A DNA stretch of 64,000 nt. Source: Pleurodeles waltl (Eukaryota > Chordata > Amphibia > Caudata > Salamandridae). A program made the translations under genes and the position numbers. The stretch is from positions 172,407,272-172,471,271 of the forward strand of contig NC_090450.1 of NCBI RefSeq assembly GCF_031143425.1. The letters run 5' to 3'. Below, piece by piece: positions 1 to 11,770 of the stretch; the first letter of the stretch is position 1; each line of letters begins with the position of its first letter. Under the pieces are notes generated by a model. That model was not told the DNA's origin, searched no databases, and saw nothing but the letters and a program-made list of their open reading frames with translations.

Positions 1-545
1 GCATAGCAGGAAGTGGCTTAGAGTGGAATAATGTGTAGTGCAGTGGTGTAGAGAGGAGTTGCGTAGAGTGGAGAGGTGTCTCGTACAGTAGAGTGGAGTG
101 TCATGTCATACAGTGGGGTATTGAACAGATTTGTACAGTGGTGGTTGTGGTACATAGAGGGGAGATGCATAGAACGGGGTGGCATAGAGTGGAATATTGT
201 AGTGTGGGGTGCCATAGAGTGGAATAGTATAGAGTTGAGTGGCAAAGAGTGTCCTGTTGTACAATGTCATGCATACAGTGTGCTGGCATAGAGTGTTGTG
301 GCGTACAGTGTTATAGTGTACAATGGAGAGGCATAGAATGGAGTGGCGTAGAGTGAAGTGGAGTGGTGTGGAGTGGAGTGAAGTATCATAAAGTGGAGTG
401 GCATGTCAGAGAGTGGAGTGTAGTAGAGTGTCACAGAGTGGAATGGACTGTTGTAGATTGGAGTGGTGTGTTGTAGGGTGGAGTGACGTCATATAGTGGA
501 GTGGAGGGTCATACAGTAGAATAGCGTGTCATGTTGTAGAGTGTT
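1..545. repeat. degenerate GAGTGG-type minisatellite
   Basis: The first ~545 bases are an irregular tandem array built from words such as GTGGAGTGG, CATAGAGTGG and GTAGAGTGG, with purine-rich, G-rich + strand and spacing that drifts between about 5 and 25 bases. The start lies outside the window. Reading frames here are by-products of the repeat and carry no protein signature. Confidence 0.85.
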
Positions 546-674
546 GTTTATAAAGACATAAAGGGAAAATGACTGAATGCATTTGGATTAAATTTTGCAG
601 GAGTGTAGATGACTGGGTGTAAAGGATTCTTTTTGGAAGTAGATCTAAATTGTTTGAGTCGTTTTCAAGTTCTA

Positions 675-828
675 GGGCCTGATTCACAATGGTAAACTTA
701 TACTTTTGTGTAAGTTTACTATTGTTTGCTATATAGTTGTAAGGATACTACTGAAAAAATGCCTTTGTGAACAGCAAACAAAAGTAATCTTACACAAACG
801 TATAGGTACACCATTGTGAATTGGGACC
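675..828. mobile_element. short MITE with GGCCTGATTCA ends
   Basis: The left end GGGCCTGATTCACAATGG is mirrored by CCATTGTGAATTGGGACC at the right end, and the homology of the two halves continues inward (TAAACTTATAC / GTATAGGTACA, AGTTTACTATTGTTTGCT / AGCAAACAAAAGTAATCT). Nearly the whole 154 bp folds back on itself. No coding capacity and no clear target duplication. It shares its terminal word with the element at 46692-46898, so the two may be one family. Confidence 0.75.
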
Positions 829-861
829 ATAATCCACAAAAACATAGTGATATATTGTGCT

Positions 862-950
862 GCGGTATACTGTGGTAATTTCACAGTATTCCATGGTAAT
901 TTCACAGTACACTGCAATACTTTCACAGTTTACTACAGTATATTGCAATG
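862..950. repeat. short tandem repeat around GGTAATTTCACAGTA
   Basis: Three to four imperfect copies of a ~20-25 bp word containing TTTCACAGTA follow one another, separated by CCAT or GCAATAC. It lies just outside the MITE at 675-828. No function is suggested. Confidence 0.6.
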
Positions 951-1428
951 ACAAACAGTATATAATTGGGTAATGCAAGCTCTTACAAAATTAAAAGGCA
1001 GCCATATTGTTTAGACCATACTGCGCTCTGGATTTTTATTGCACAAAATGAAATGGCATGAAAAATGATATTTCGCATGTAACCGTGACATATAGCCCCC
1101 AATGAGCTCTGTAGAGCTTTATAATTATGAGGGACATTAGGACCATGTGGGAACGCATGGCCAAATTATACAAAATGGTGATTTCAATTAAAAAGCAAGA
1201 AAATGGAAATTATGCAATAATTTCTCCTGCAGTATTATTTTGATTCATTAGGGCTATAAACAGTATTTTTGCTGAAATCTACAAATTATCCAACAAATTA
1301 TGTGAAAAGTGCAGTAAATCCTTCAATTTATAGTAAGTGCAGTAGTCACAGAATCGCATAATTCAACTATCCCTGACAATCTTTCGTGTAATCAACAATA
1401 TATTGGTGCAAGGTAAACAAAACTTAAA
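951..1428. other. no feature recognised
   Basis: AT-rich non-coding sequence. I see no open frame of interest, no inverted ends and no tandem period. Confidence 0.5.
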
Positions 1429-1996
1429 GGGGCATATTTAAGAGCCCTTAGCACCATCGGTGCGGTGGCGCAATGTCCTGGCCCTTATATACAAGGTGGT
1501 GTTAAGCCACTTTGTAAATACAGCCCCTTCACACGCAGCACTTTGCGTGGGAGGGGCATACAATGGGTGTTGCTGTGGGCATGCCACAGTAACACCCATT
1601 GCATTTTGACGCTGCCTCAGATTAACAAGTTTTCATAAACCTGAGGCAGTGCCAAAATCAAACGACACCCCAGGGGTGGCATTAGCATGGCCCAACAAGG
1701 AAAAATTTTTCATTTCTCCTCGTTTTTTGCTCTTTCAAACAGAAAGAGCAAATTGCCATTTAAGATTGTTTTTGTGCGTGAAGGTGCACCTTCCTGCACA
1801 AAAACAATCTCCCCTTCAACGCAGCCATCCTTGCACTATGGTGCAAGGGTTGCTTCGTTTGCGCACGGCAGCAAATTTAGTACTGGTGCAGGGGAAAACA
1901 CAGGGATGTGCCTTATTGTAGTAAATGCGGCGCATCCCTGCGTTTTTAAAATGACGGTGTGTGACGCTACCAAATTTGGCGCAGTGCTGCTGTAAT
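1429..1996. mobile_element. Harbinger-type fold-back element (probably 3'-truncated)
   Basis: The left end is GGGGCATATTTAAGAGCCC, an end typical of the salamander Harbinger MITEs that read 'GGNCATATTTA'. Inside are several hairpins, including a 46-bp one at 1764-1809 (ATTGTTTTTGTGC ... GCACAAAAACAAT). The same hairpin recurs at 25020-25063 inside the MITE 24809-25600. The expected right end TAAATATGCCCC is not seen; similarity fades near 1996, so the end is approximate. Short open frames here are incidental. Confidence 0.65.
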
Positions 1997-3433
1997 CATA
2001 TTTGTGTTTTGACCACTGACTCCACGTTGCACTTAGCCTAGCAGCACACCTTCACATTGGCAGCCACCAGCTCCATTTTGATTACAGACTCCATTTTGTA
2101 CCTGACTTCGTTTGGCGGCCACATTAGAGGTGCAAGTATTTTTCCATGCACAACATATTACGCAATGTGTTTTTCGCTCATGTTTTTACTCTACGGGTCT
2201 ATGTGTTCTTTTTCATCGGGGGCTAAGGCATAACATGGGGGAGTCAGAGCGATAAGGATGTACTAGGATGATGTTTATGGTATGGCAGGGAACAGTTAGG
2301 TTTTGGAGAAGCACCTTGGGATCTTGGCCAGTTCCAACGTATTCCTTTCAAAACTGACCTGAAGTAGCCAGCATTTTTTAACAACAACTTACGGACCGGG
2401 AGGGGTTTTCTAGAATTCTTCTCTCTGGCTTGTTTAAGGTATGTAAGAGACCGAAACCGGATTGACCATGAAGTGAATCAGACCTCAGGCAGGATCAGGA
2501 CACTGATGCCTGTCATCTTTCCCTGGAGGGTAGGTCTCTCTCTTCACGGTCGACTCAGGGTTTGACGACCTGTGGCTGGCAGAAGAGATTAAGCGAATTC
2601 AACTGTGCCCAATGGTGATGCATTTTTAAGTCTTATTATTTGCTTTGTATTGTGCATGAATATACACACACACACACACATACATTTGCTGTTTATAGAT
2701 TGAAGATGAACATTCTTTGTACATGTTCTTATTTCTTTGCTATGACCATTTTTAAATGTGCACTTTCAATTGTACACTTTTGACCTTTTTTTGCGAGCCT
2801 CACGGAGTGATTTAATAAATGTAATTCATAGAGGAAGACTTGCATACCAGGAATTCCTTTCAGTGCATGTGTTTTATCTTGGTCCGTAGTGAAGCAAAAC
2901 AACAGCGCACCATCATTTTTTATTAAATCTGGCCGAAAGTCTCTAATTTCAGTCATTGCCCATTGCAAGCAACACCTTGGTGATAACTGCTTAAAGTATG
3001 TTTTTTTCTAACATTCTAACTTCTCAAATACATAGAGCTTGCTCCAACCGACAGGAGGAAAGACAAATATCACTGTTCTGTTTGTGTCAAGGTTAGGCTG
3101 CGAAAGTATTTTTAACCCTATTACTACTCCCTATCTTTAACCAGACTTTCACATCAATCTCTGAGGCAAAGGCAAGAATACTTTTATGGCCCTCTTTATG
3201 TTTGACCAATATATTTCTGGTTACTACAGTAACTCAATTTTCACAAATAGCAGGATTATGAATTTTATAATGGTGCAGTGAGCACCCAAATCAGCATGCT
3301 ATTCCCTAAAAACTTGTAAAAGGAGGCAATTATTGTGTCCAATAAATTTTAAAAACCTCGTCTCATCCAATAATGGGCCACTACTAATGGTGGTCTCTGT
3401 GTGCACAGGTAAACTTTGTTACCATTAACATAT
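1997..3433. other. unassigned; contains a CA microsatellite
   Basis: No gene recognised. A (CA)n run of about 17 bases lies at 2664-2680. The stretch from about 2090 to 2640 has the look of an old dispersed repeat (repeated 'ctccattttg', mixed GC content), but I cannot name its family or its ends. Confidence 0.4.
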
Positions 3434-3973
3434 GGAGCCAGATTTAAGAAAAGTGGTGCTACATTACATGTAGTGCCACTTTTCTTGCAGCCCCATGCGT
3501 CCCCTACCACCACCATGTGTGGGCCATATTTAAAATACATTGCACCATGGCGCAGGGTAGGGGGTAGTTGCGTCAGAACTTCCAACACTATTGATGTACT
3601 GTTCAGGGTTAGTGCCAAACTTTTGGTGCAAACCCTGAACAGTACATAGGGGCCCATTGAAAACAACAGCATGCCCCTTCTTAACGCCTGCTATGAACAG
3701 GCATTAAAAATGCAGAAAAAATTTACGCAAAGAAATCTTTTGGATTTCTTTGCACTATTTTTTCGGCCCCTCTAATGGGGGAACACCCCCATGCATACAT
3801 TACGCCTGGCACAGGCATAATGTGGCACAAGGAGTTACAAAGTGGCGCAATGCATGCATTGCGCCACTTTGTAAATTTGGTGCAGCAATTTTTGCCTCGT
3901 TGGGCCACATTAGTGTAAAGGAAATTATACTAATGTGGCACAAGGAGGAGCTAGGGATTCTTAAGTCTGCCCC
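3434..3973. mobile_element. multi-hairpin Harbinger-type MITE, copy 1
   Basis: Ends GGAGCCAGATTTAAG and CTTAAGTCTGCCCC are inverted. The interior is a chain of hairpins: AAAAGTGGTGCT at the left end, a GCCTG..CAGGC loop near 3688, AAAGAAATC..GATTTCTTT, a 40-bp palindrome at 3835-3874 and CCACATTAGT..ACTAATGTGG. A second copy in the opposite orientation lies at 61641-62178 with the same order of hairpins, which confirms it is a dispersed family. Non-coding. The target duplication has eroded here. Confidence 0.8.
3835..3874. repeat. perfect 40-bp palindrome inside the MITE
   Basis: The sequence TTACAAAGTGGCGCAATGCA is followed immediately by its exact reverse complement, with no spacer. The homologous site at 61742-61781 has one mismatch. 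Such a spacerless palindrome can extrude as a cruciform and is normally unstable, so its near-perfect survival in two copies is notable. Confidence 0.95.
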
Positions 3974-4834
3974 ACGGTTTCATATTGCTCTCTTAAGAAC
4001 GTAATTCACTTCATCCTTCTTGCCTTTTGTTCACCACTTATAAGTGTCACCATGAACTGCACCTGGACTATGGTAATGCCCTCTCATTGGCAATGGTCAG
4101 ACACAGAAATGTTCAGATCAAAGGGCATTGAGGGCCAGGGTGAGTGAGGCTGCTACCTTTTCACAAAATTATCTTGTTTCATCGTCAAGAAGAGCACTCG
4201 CGGAATCCAAAATGTGCTCCATGTTATTTTGCACCAAGTTTAAATGCAGATAAGGACTAACCGCTGCTTATTTGTAATCTAAAATCACAACCTAGCAGCC
4301 AAATAAAACACTTCAGTCTGCTGAACAACTAATATTTCTTGGTGGTTTTACTTTCATGTTCCAGTTTCTGTGTTTAGAGGATCTCTTGTTCTCGTTAGTT
4401 TGAGCAGGATAGTTTCTCCTCTCACCCCCCTTTTTGCCATATAAGTGGGAGAAGGTCAGCTAGCTCTCTTTCTTTATTTCAGGATGTTTCTCCTCATTCT
4501 CTTTCTTGCTATTTATCTTTTCCTATCACTTCATGTCATCCACTCTCTTCTTCTCTGTCTCTGAAGTTGAGATCCTCTTAAGGTCAATCTCAGCTTCTTG
4601 CTCGGGTCTAGGTGCTGATGTCTCCTTACCTGCATCTCAGGGCCCTTACCATGAACAATTTTACAAGTTCAGCAAAGACATTAGTGCCTGTTTCGAAGCA
4701 TTTGCACTGCCGAAATTGCATGCATATACTTCAGAACATCTCGAAGTTAATGCATGAAGTGCAGGCTTCACAAATATGAAACATTGAGCAGTAATTGACA
4801 ATTTTTGTTTCTGAGCTGAGTAATCTGCAGAAGG
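3974..4834. other. no feature recognised
   Basis: Mixed-composition non-coding DNA with pyrimidine-rich tracts around 4440-4560. No recognisable protein, terminal repeats or tandem period. Confidence 0.5.
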
Positions 4835-5260
4835 GGTGGCTCCTCCGCTTGGGCAGAGGAGCGTCGCCCCGCCAGCAGGAGCTGCAAACCTTTAAAAATA
4901 AAAGGATACTAAACACCATTTATTATTCTTTTATTTCTAAAGGGGCAGGTCCATGGGGTGACGAGCAGTGAGGGGAGTGCACAGAGCACTCCCCTCAGTG
5001 TGCATGTATGTTTGGCTGGCCGTCTCAGGCCGACCAAACAAACATGCGCAGAAGGGCTCTCTCCAACCTGGCACTGTGTTGCCGAGTGGAGAGAGCCTAC
5101 ACAAGCTGGAGTGCACAGCCAGGGTGGTTCAGTCAATCATCACGCTACTCTGAGCAGCATCATGATTGGCGCAGGGCAGGCTGGGAGCCTGTGCCTGCAG
5201 TGTAGCGGAGAGAGGCGGCGATGTTCAGGTAAGTTTTTTTTTGTAAGTTTATTTTTGTTT
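4835..5260. mobile_element. GC-rich fold-back repeat with three strong hairpins
   Basis: Three successive inverted repeats are visible. The first is GAGGGGAGTGC / GCACTCCCCTC at 4970-4996. The second pairs the words around TGTTTGGCTGGCC and GGCCGACCAAACA at about 5002-5046. The third is GGCTCTCTCCA / GTGGAGAGAGCC at about 5057-5098. The block is richer in G and C than its flanks. I infer a dispersed non-autonomous element, but I cannot fix its ends or family. Open frames across it are in hairpin sequence and are not genes. Confidence 0.5.
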
Positions 5261-5457
5261 TATTCCCCCTGTCCCAGCACTTTTTCAAGATGCCAGCTGC
5301 GACTGATCTGCAGTGCATACGTTATATCAGAGACATTCCAACATATATTTATACAGTATAGACAGTGTCTTTGATCCAGCACAACTGTTCAATATACAGC
5401 CACATGTGCATTAGAGCTTTCTGCATGTCTGCCTTTCTCTCCGATGATTAGTTACGC

Positions 5458-5641
5458 CAGTGTTTGAAATGGGCAGGCACTATCAGGTACTCAGTACCTG
5501 CACTTCTTTAATTTAGAAGAGATAGTACCATAACTTCTCAGCACTGCTCCAAATGCTTTTGATGGAGGAGGACCAGCTCTTCTTAGAAGGTTCTCTTAGT
5601 CAAAGGGTACCTATACTTATATATTTCCATTTCAAGCTCTG
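5458..5641. mobile_element. 184-bp MITE with TTGAAATGG ends
   Basis: CAGTGTTTGAAATGG at the left is the inverted counterpart of CCATTTCAAGCTCTG at the right. Internally GGTACTCAGTACC forms a small palindrome. The element is too short to code. No target duplication was found. Confidence 0.6.
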
Positions 5642-8600
5642 GGTCAGGATTCTGGCACACCCATAAATGTGTGTGTTTGTGAGGATCTATAAGCCTGCAG
5701 GGCACTTAAGCCATAAAACACCCATGCCCCACCCCTGGAGGTGATGTACTCTCAAAGAAACCACCAAGGGGTAGATTTGGCTTGACTTAGTGAAGCAGCC
5801 AAAGCTGCTGCACTGAGGTACTTTAAAAGGGGAGAGAAAAGCAGCATCATATCTACTAAGCTATGGCAATGTCTTTCTTTACATGCTTGAGCTCCTATGG
5901 CTGCCGTGCATCAATGTGCACACTATTTCACCATAGTGCTAGGGTGCGTGCCTTCTGTCAAGCATAGGTTTTCCACTGAAAGGCTACCCTTACATTCACT
6001 CAAAAGAAAAAGGAAGACGTTTGAGCTTCTTAGCATTAATTTTACATGGATCAAAAAATGATCTATGTATTAGCACTTTACTGTTACCAAACGTTAATAA
6101 AAGTCAAAAATATCAACCGGTCCAAATATCAAAATGCATGTGAGGTCAATTAAATGAGTGAAAATAAGACACCACCTTACATAGAATTCTAACCCACGAA
6201 CTTCAAATTGCTTTGTAAAGAAATAAACACCAGGAAGAACAAAAATTCATTTTATCATTTTTGTGTCACTTTTATACTCGACCAGAGGGTAATGGAGGCC
6301 GTTACATGAAGACCAGCCGCATTACACAGGTTATTTGTTTTTAGACTAGGCATGGAGAAAGTTTGGCCCCAATTGTGGGTGGGTCGTTTTTTTTCTAACG
6401 AGAGGTCGGAATTCCCAATGAGTGTTATTTAACAGTCTCCAGGTGAAACCTCGAGGAGAAATAAGGAATTATAAGCAAAATTCGATGCTGAATTACCAAG
6501 TGTACCCTATGAATCTCGCTTGTAATCTATGTTAAAGTCATTCCCCTGGTATTCATAATCCAGGGGGCAGAGTTACAGACTTTCATAGTAGGGGCATTAT
6601 AATGAGGTTTACAATCAGAGATCTGGAAATATTTGAAGAATGTGACAAGCGGTCTTCAGATCCTTCTAGAAGTCATACAGGATTAGGTGACATTTATTGA
6701 TTCTGGGTGAAATTTCTAAAATTGTAGGAGGAGTCTGGTAACTACAGGCTTCATTTTCTGTTTCGTTTTTCAAATAGTTGTAATGTAAATACCCTCTCTA
6801 AGTAACACCACGAGGGAGTAATCGAGAGAACTCTCCTCTGCACTTTATGGATTTTAAATTGGTAGTTGCACCAGAAAATAGTTTTAAAATGTGGTAAGAT
6901 TTTGCATTTTACACTGATTTTTGAAAGAATCGCCTCATGATTGCCAGGTATTGCATGCAGGCTGGAAGGCCATGCTTGAAATATTCCAATGTCTGTTAGC
7001 AGGGACATTGACAAAAAAGACCTACATTTGACAGGCGATTGTACTGTTGGGACTCCAGAGAGCATAGAAGGAAATCATGTTTGTGCCAATGTTCCATCTT
7101 GCACTACCCTCTTTTTCAATGCTGACTGCCTGCTGATGAATCCACTGACACATCGCCACTGCCAGAAAGGTCCCCACAAGGACCCCATTCTAAAGATGAG
7201 ACCGGTAGCCTGGGGGTGGTCCCATATATATTTCAAAAGGCACCAAATGATCACTAGAAGAGTGACTGTCCCTAGAGGGCTCAGATATAGGACTCATCGC
7301 AGGAAGCAAATCAGGAGCATGAAAGGTGAGGCTGGAATATCACCACTGGCCTCCTCTGCAGGGTGATGGTCAGAACCCCAGGCAGAATCACACAGAAGCC
7401 TGTCGGGATAGATACTGCTATCATGGTAGAGAATGGCAGTCATCCAACTCTAAGCCACTAGCTCTTGTAGATATTTGTTACAGATGATTGCATTGCATTA
7501 TTAATGTTAATTACAAGCTGAAAGTGACATGATTACCTATTGACAGTTCAGTCAAAAAACGAGGATGGGGTGAGCCATGCAATTGAAAAGAAAAGAGGTT
7601 CAATGAAACATGGCAAAAGTTCGGGCTGACATTTATTACTATAGGGCAAAGGTCAAATGCCATGTATAACTAGATCAGAGCTTAACTGACTTAAAAAAAA
7701 AAAACTTAAAGTTTCAAAGAAAAGAACTCTGAAATATGATATTAGTCACAATGCATAATTACAGTAATTGTATCTCAATATATAATGTAACCTCATATCC
7801 TGGTGCTAGTTAAATACCAATGTTTAGAACCATTACCAAGGGTATGGCAGAAGCCATGTATGCCGATTTGCAGAGAGTAATAGGCTTTTATTATTGAAAA
7901 GCGACTAGAGCGGCATAAAACAGCATACATTCTCCAATGTAGTTTTAGGGGTTCTGCAGGGGACAGTTCTTCAGTTGGCGCTAGCACCACGAGAACCGGC
8001 CTTGCTTTATCCTAGTTTTCAGTTTGTGAAAGAACCAGCCATAAGTAAAGAGGATATTTAAACCTTTATTTCCAAAAGGTGTACATTTCTCTGACGTCTA
8101 CATCCGAGAAATGCATTTGTGAAGAGTGTACCAAGGGAAATAAAAAATGTCTTTAATAAAATCTATTATTGATCTGCTTCATGGCAACTGCGGCAAAAGA
8201 ACTCAGTTACCTATGTCTCATTTTATAATTCATTTTCTTTGCTTTTGGAATTGGATCTCAGTGCTACATCCATGTTTCTTCTACAGCTGCATCTGTTCAA
8301 GTCATATATGGGAAAAAGTACCACCGCAGCACATTAAAAGGATATTGGAAGTCACCAACAAGCTCCATGACCAAATAGATGAACGAGTTTGAAGGTTTAA
8401 TACAAGTCCGTTTAAAAAAAAAAGGTGCAGTAGTTTGGAATTTGCTGAACATGCACAAACAGTCTAACCTTTTTATAACTACCTTAGGAGTGCAAAAAAT
8501 ATACATGCTCTCATACATTTTTCCTTTCTGCTTGTAATGGGAGAGCTAGAAAACCAGAGTAGAAGAATGAAAGACAGGGTTTTTGTTTTAAAAACAGCTG

Positions 8601-10010
8601 CTTTAATTATGCGCCATGACCTGTCCTGCATCCTCCCCCTAATTCTCCCCGTGCCCCTCCCCGCCTCCATTGCTGGCTCTGGCAGCAGGCATTGTGACGT
8701 CAGAACACAACTGTAGTAAGTAATAGCAGTTGAGTTAATGTGATTTCTTTATAACCGGTGACTAGGTGCATGACAAGTCATAATTATATACAGAATTATA
8801 GATGGGTAACAGTGAATTACGAGAATGATTTTCACTGAGGGCTTGAGTTATCTATTCAGACATCCATAATTTTATGTTATGTATTGCTCCAAATTATTAA
8901 TACCTGGTTTTAACTGTTATGCAGGGCAGAGTAACAATTAGCAAGGCATAGATAACAACGCTTTTCTCCCTATCCCACATAAAAATATACATGATGTCCT
9001 GTCACCCACCCCCACCACTGTCTGTGCCTATCCTTTCTGCTAACTGCATTCCAGCACTGCTCTGACATGCTCTCAGAGAGCCCAGACAGATCAGCCTGAA
9101 CTCCCTTTATGACAATAACTATGGCCATCATATCAAGCTTGCACTACATGCGATCATATCTTGATTAAAATGGATGTCCTGTCCAAAGACAGCACCTGTC
9201 ACCTCTGAGGGTAAATTTAAAAAATAGTAATAAACTTTAAATCCTTACGTTAAAAATTAGACCAAGCTGCATAGAGTTCAAGTTGCATATGTTTTATAGT
9301 TCTCTCCTTTAGCACTGATTCATGCAACACAACACTGCACCAAATAATATTTTATTTATTGCAGCCAACACTAACTTCTGATACATTCCAAGTATGTTTA
9401 AGCATCCATTAAAGTGCTATAAGCATTTCAATTCAGCGTCACAGGCCAGATAGTTCCAAGAAACTTCTAAACTATAAATATTTGAAATAATTCTCCCTTT
9501 GGTGCTCTTCGCATTAGACTGTTCACCCACCAATAGGGAACATGAGCTGGCTTTAGACCGTTGTGAGGCAGGTTAGTTTTATCCTACTGATGTGTTGTTA
9601 CAATATTAATTCTGTGCAGTACTAGAGGAACCACAGGTTTGACATTTGGTGTATTTGCTTTACTGAGGAGTCAATGCGGCGAAGCTACCATTTGCAGGAT
9701 TATGACTGAACACCTCTATGTCAGAATCACCACTAATTCATAATGATACCACAGTGCCCTTGGGCCTCAGTTGACCTGGGATAGTAGGCATCTGGGCCTG
9801 TGCCCATGGCCGCTCACTTGGGGACTGGAGTGCGGATGGAAGGGGGCCACCTCCATTGTTGTTAGCGCACTGCATGTTTGTTGGGCACCCAGTGCTAAAA
9901 CATTTGTAGACAACCAGATTATGGGTCAAATTTTGTAAGTAGCAGGGCAGCTACCTAGCTGTTATCTATTGCGAGCCATCGTCTGAGTCAAGCTTCTGTC
10001 TCTGTCTGTG
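5642..10010. other. 4.4 kb without a recognised gene
   Basis: I see no protein family, RNA gene or clear transposon ends. Small items are an A-run near 7691-7704 and AT-rich stretches at 8700-9700. Open frames of 60-125 codons (for instance at 6989-7366, +) have no recognisable motif and no supporting codon pattern. Confidence 0.5.
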
Positions 10011-10329
10011 GATGCTCGCTCCCTCCCCCTCACCTGGGGGTCCCTCTGCTGTTAAGGAGGGACAGGGGAAGCGGGCCTGCAAGAGGCCATCTCCACAATG
10101 TGCCATGCAGCACGTGGGCCTCCCCATCCCGCCCTACACTGTTGGATGCAGGGATGGAAGGTATAATCCCTTGCAGGTCAGCAGGGCAACCAGATATCAA
10201 GAGCAGAATTCCCCCCTCCTTCCCCCACAGGAGTCACCTGGAGGCAAGTAGCCTCCAGGGTGCTTGCCTCAGAATACACAGCTACTCTTGTCATCGTCAG
10301 ACTGTCGTGTGCCTGAGGTCTGGGTCGCT

Positions 10330-10482
10330 CTGGTTGGCCCGAGCTATCTGGTCGCTGGGTCAGACCATCTTAGCACCCGGCTGGTCAACCGAATGATCGG
10401 TGGACCGGCCGGCCAGATCACCAGCCGGCTGGCCAAGCAGATTGCTGGCAGGCTGACCAACCAGATGGCTGGTGGGCTGGCC
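10330..10482. repeat. 24-bp GC-rich minisatellite
   Basis: Four clear 24-bp units run from 10381 to 10476. Each begins with CTGGCCAA-like sequence and ends in a GG-rich word; two more diverged units precede them from 10330. Because 24 is a multiple of 3, an open frame reads through as an 8-residue repeat. I regard that frame as a by-product of the period. Confidence 0.85.
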
Positions 10483-10989
10483 TGGGTGCTAAATCTGACT
10501 TTTGCCCACCCACCCTTGGGTTCTGTAAGCCCCCAATTCATAGGGGCTTAATAGTCAAGGAAAGTCAGATTCCTGGGCAGGTCCGAGGGGAGAGGGTTTG
10601 GTGTGGGCTGAGCTTAGCCCTCCTTGGTTCTCCAGGCCCATGCAACAGGTAAGTGGAAGGCACCCGCCCAAGGCAGGGTGGCTGCAGACTAGGAAGCACT
10701 CCCTGTCTCCTCCACTGTGTTTTGCCTAGAGCGGAGAACAGCCCTACATGAAAGACTGTTGATGTCGCAACCACCCAGGAGGTACCATTGGCAGGCCCAG
10801 CACAAGTCTTACTGTTCCCTGCCATGCACCCCCACTCTGAGAGCAGTGTTTGGCAAAGGGGAAGCAGCAGGCTCTGGAAGCCCTTTTTCCCCTCCTCGGC
10901 ATGCATGGAAGCCATGGTGGTGCTCTTGGTCAGAGCTCCAGCAGGACCATGGCGCCATTCCTGGCCCTCTCCGCCAAAAGGCACAAGGG
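10483..10989. other. GC-rich spacer-like DNA
   Basis: GC-rich sequence without a recognised gene. Overlapping open frames exist on both strands (for instance 10565-10984 on -), as expected from GC-rich DNA poor in stop codons. It leads into the subrepeats upstream of the 18S relic, so an rDNA spacer origin is possible but unproven. Confidence 0.4.
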
Positions 10990-11770
10990 CAGGGCTCCAC
11001 TTTCCCAGACAGGGCGGCCTGCCCTGGGACTGTGGTCGTTCGCCATACTTAGCTCATGGCCCCCTGGTCAGGACTTCAGAGCCACAAAGTGTACATCACG
11101 GGGTTCCGCAGGGTCAGGGAACCAGCAGGCCCAGGCCTGAAAGCCCAGTGAACCGGCAGAACTGTACCTGCAAACCCACCTGCTCCCTGGGCTCCCTTTT
11201 CTGGCCTTCGGTGTTGCACAGTGATCAGGACTTGAGGGAGAGAAGCTCTGACTGTGCACCCCGTCAGAGCTTGGGCTGGCCATCAGTGGAAGTCTCATAC
11301 TGGGCTGCCTACCCGGTCTGCTGGTTCGCAAAACAGCCAGGACGGGATTCTGCAGGCCTGGGCAGGTTTCTTCTGCTGTGCCCCGACCAGAGCTTGGCCC
11401 TGGGATGGACACTCCCTTTGTCCTGGGCTCCAGCCCCCAGCCTAGGGTATTTCAGAGAGCCCGGGAAGGGGTCCCGTGGGCCAAGAGGCTTCTCCTGCTT
11501 GGCCATGTTGAGGAGAGCTTGCCAGGTTCAGGAGATCTGACTGGGTCCCCGATCAGGGCTCTGGTGGGCCTTGGGATTGGAGCCCCCTTCCTGGGCTCAG
11601 TGCTATAGCTTGCCAAGTGGAAAAATGCCAAGGAGGGGATCCTGCAGGCTCATGGAGGCCTCGTCTGGTGGCTCGGGTAGAGAAGCTCTGACCAGGCCCC
11701 AGGTCAGACCCCAGGCTGGCCCTGGGGCAGTAGGCCCAGGCGCCGGGCTCATTTCTCTCACCGCCTAGCA
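10990..11770. repeat. GC-rich degenerate subrepeats, possibly rDNA intergenic spacer
   Basis: Two anchors recur in the same order about every 125-165 bases. One is GGGATYCTGCAGG-like, near 11097, 11343, 11469 and 11635. The other is a CTCTGACYRGGCCCC..CAGAGCTTGGG-like word, near 11245, 11372, 11537 and 11685. This is a decayed tandem array. Its position upstream of an 18S rRNA relic on the same strand, and its high GC, suggest intergenic-spacer repeats of an rDNA unit. The long open frame at 10788-11540 (+) runs across several diverged units and is not a gene. Confidence 0.5.

Noticed and set aside
10788..11540. 250-codon open frame on the + strand
   Set aside because: It runs through diverged GC-rich subrepeats, with equally long frames on the other strand, and has no domain. 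GC-rich DNA with few stops explains it.
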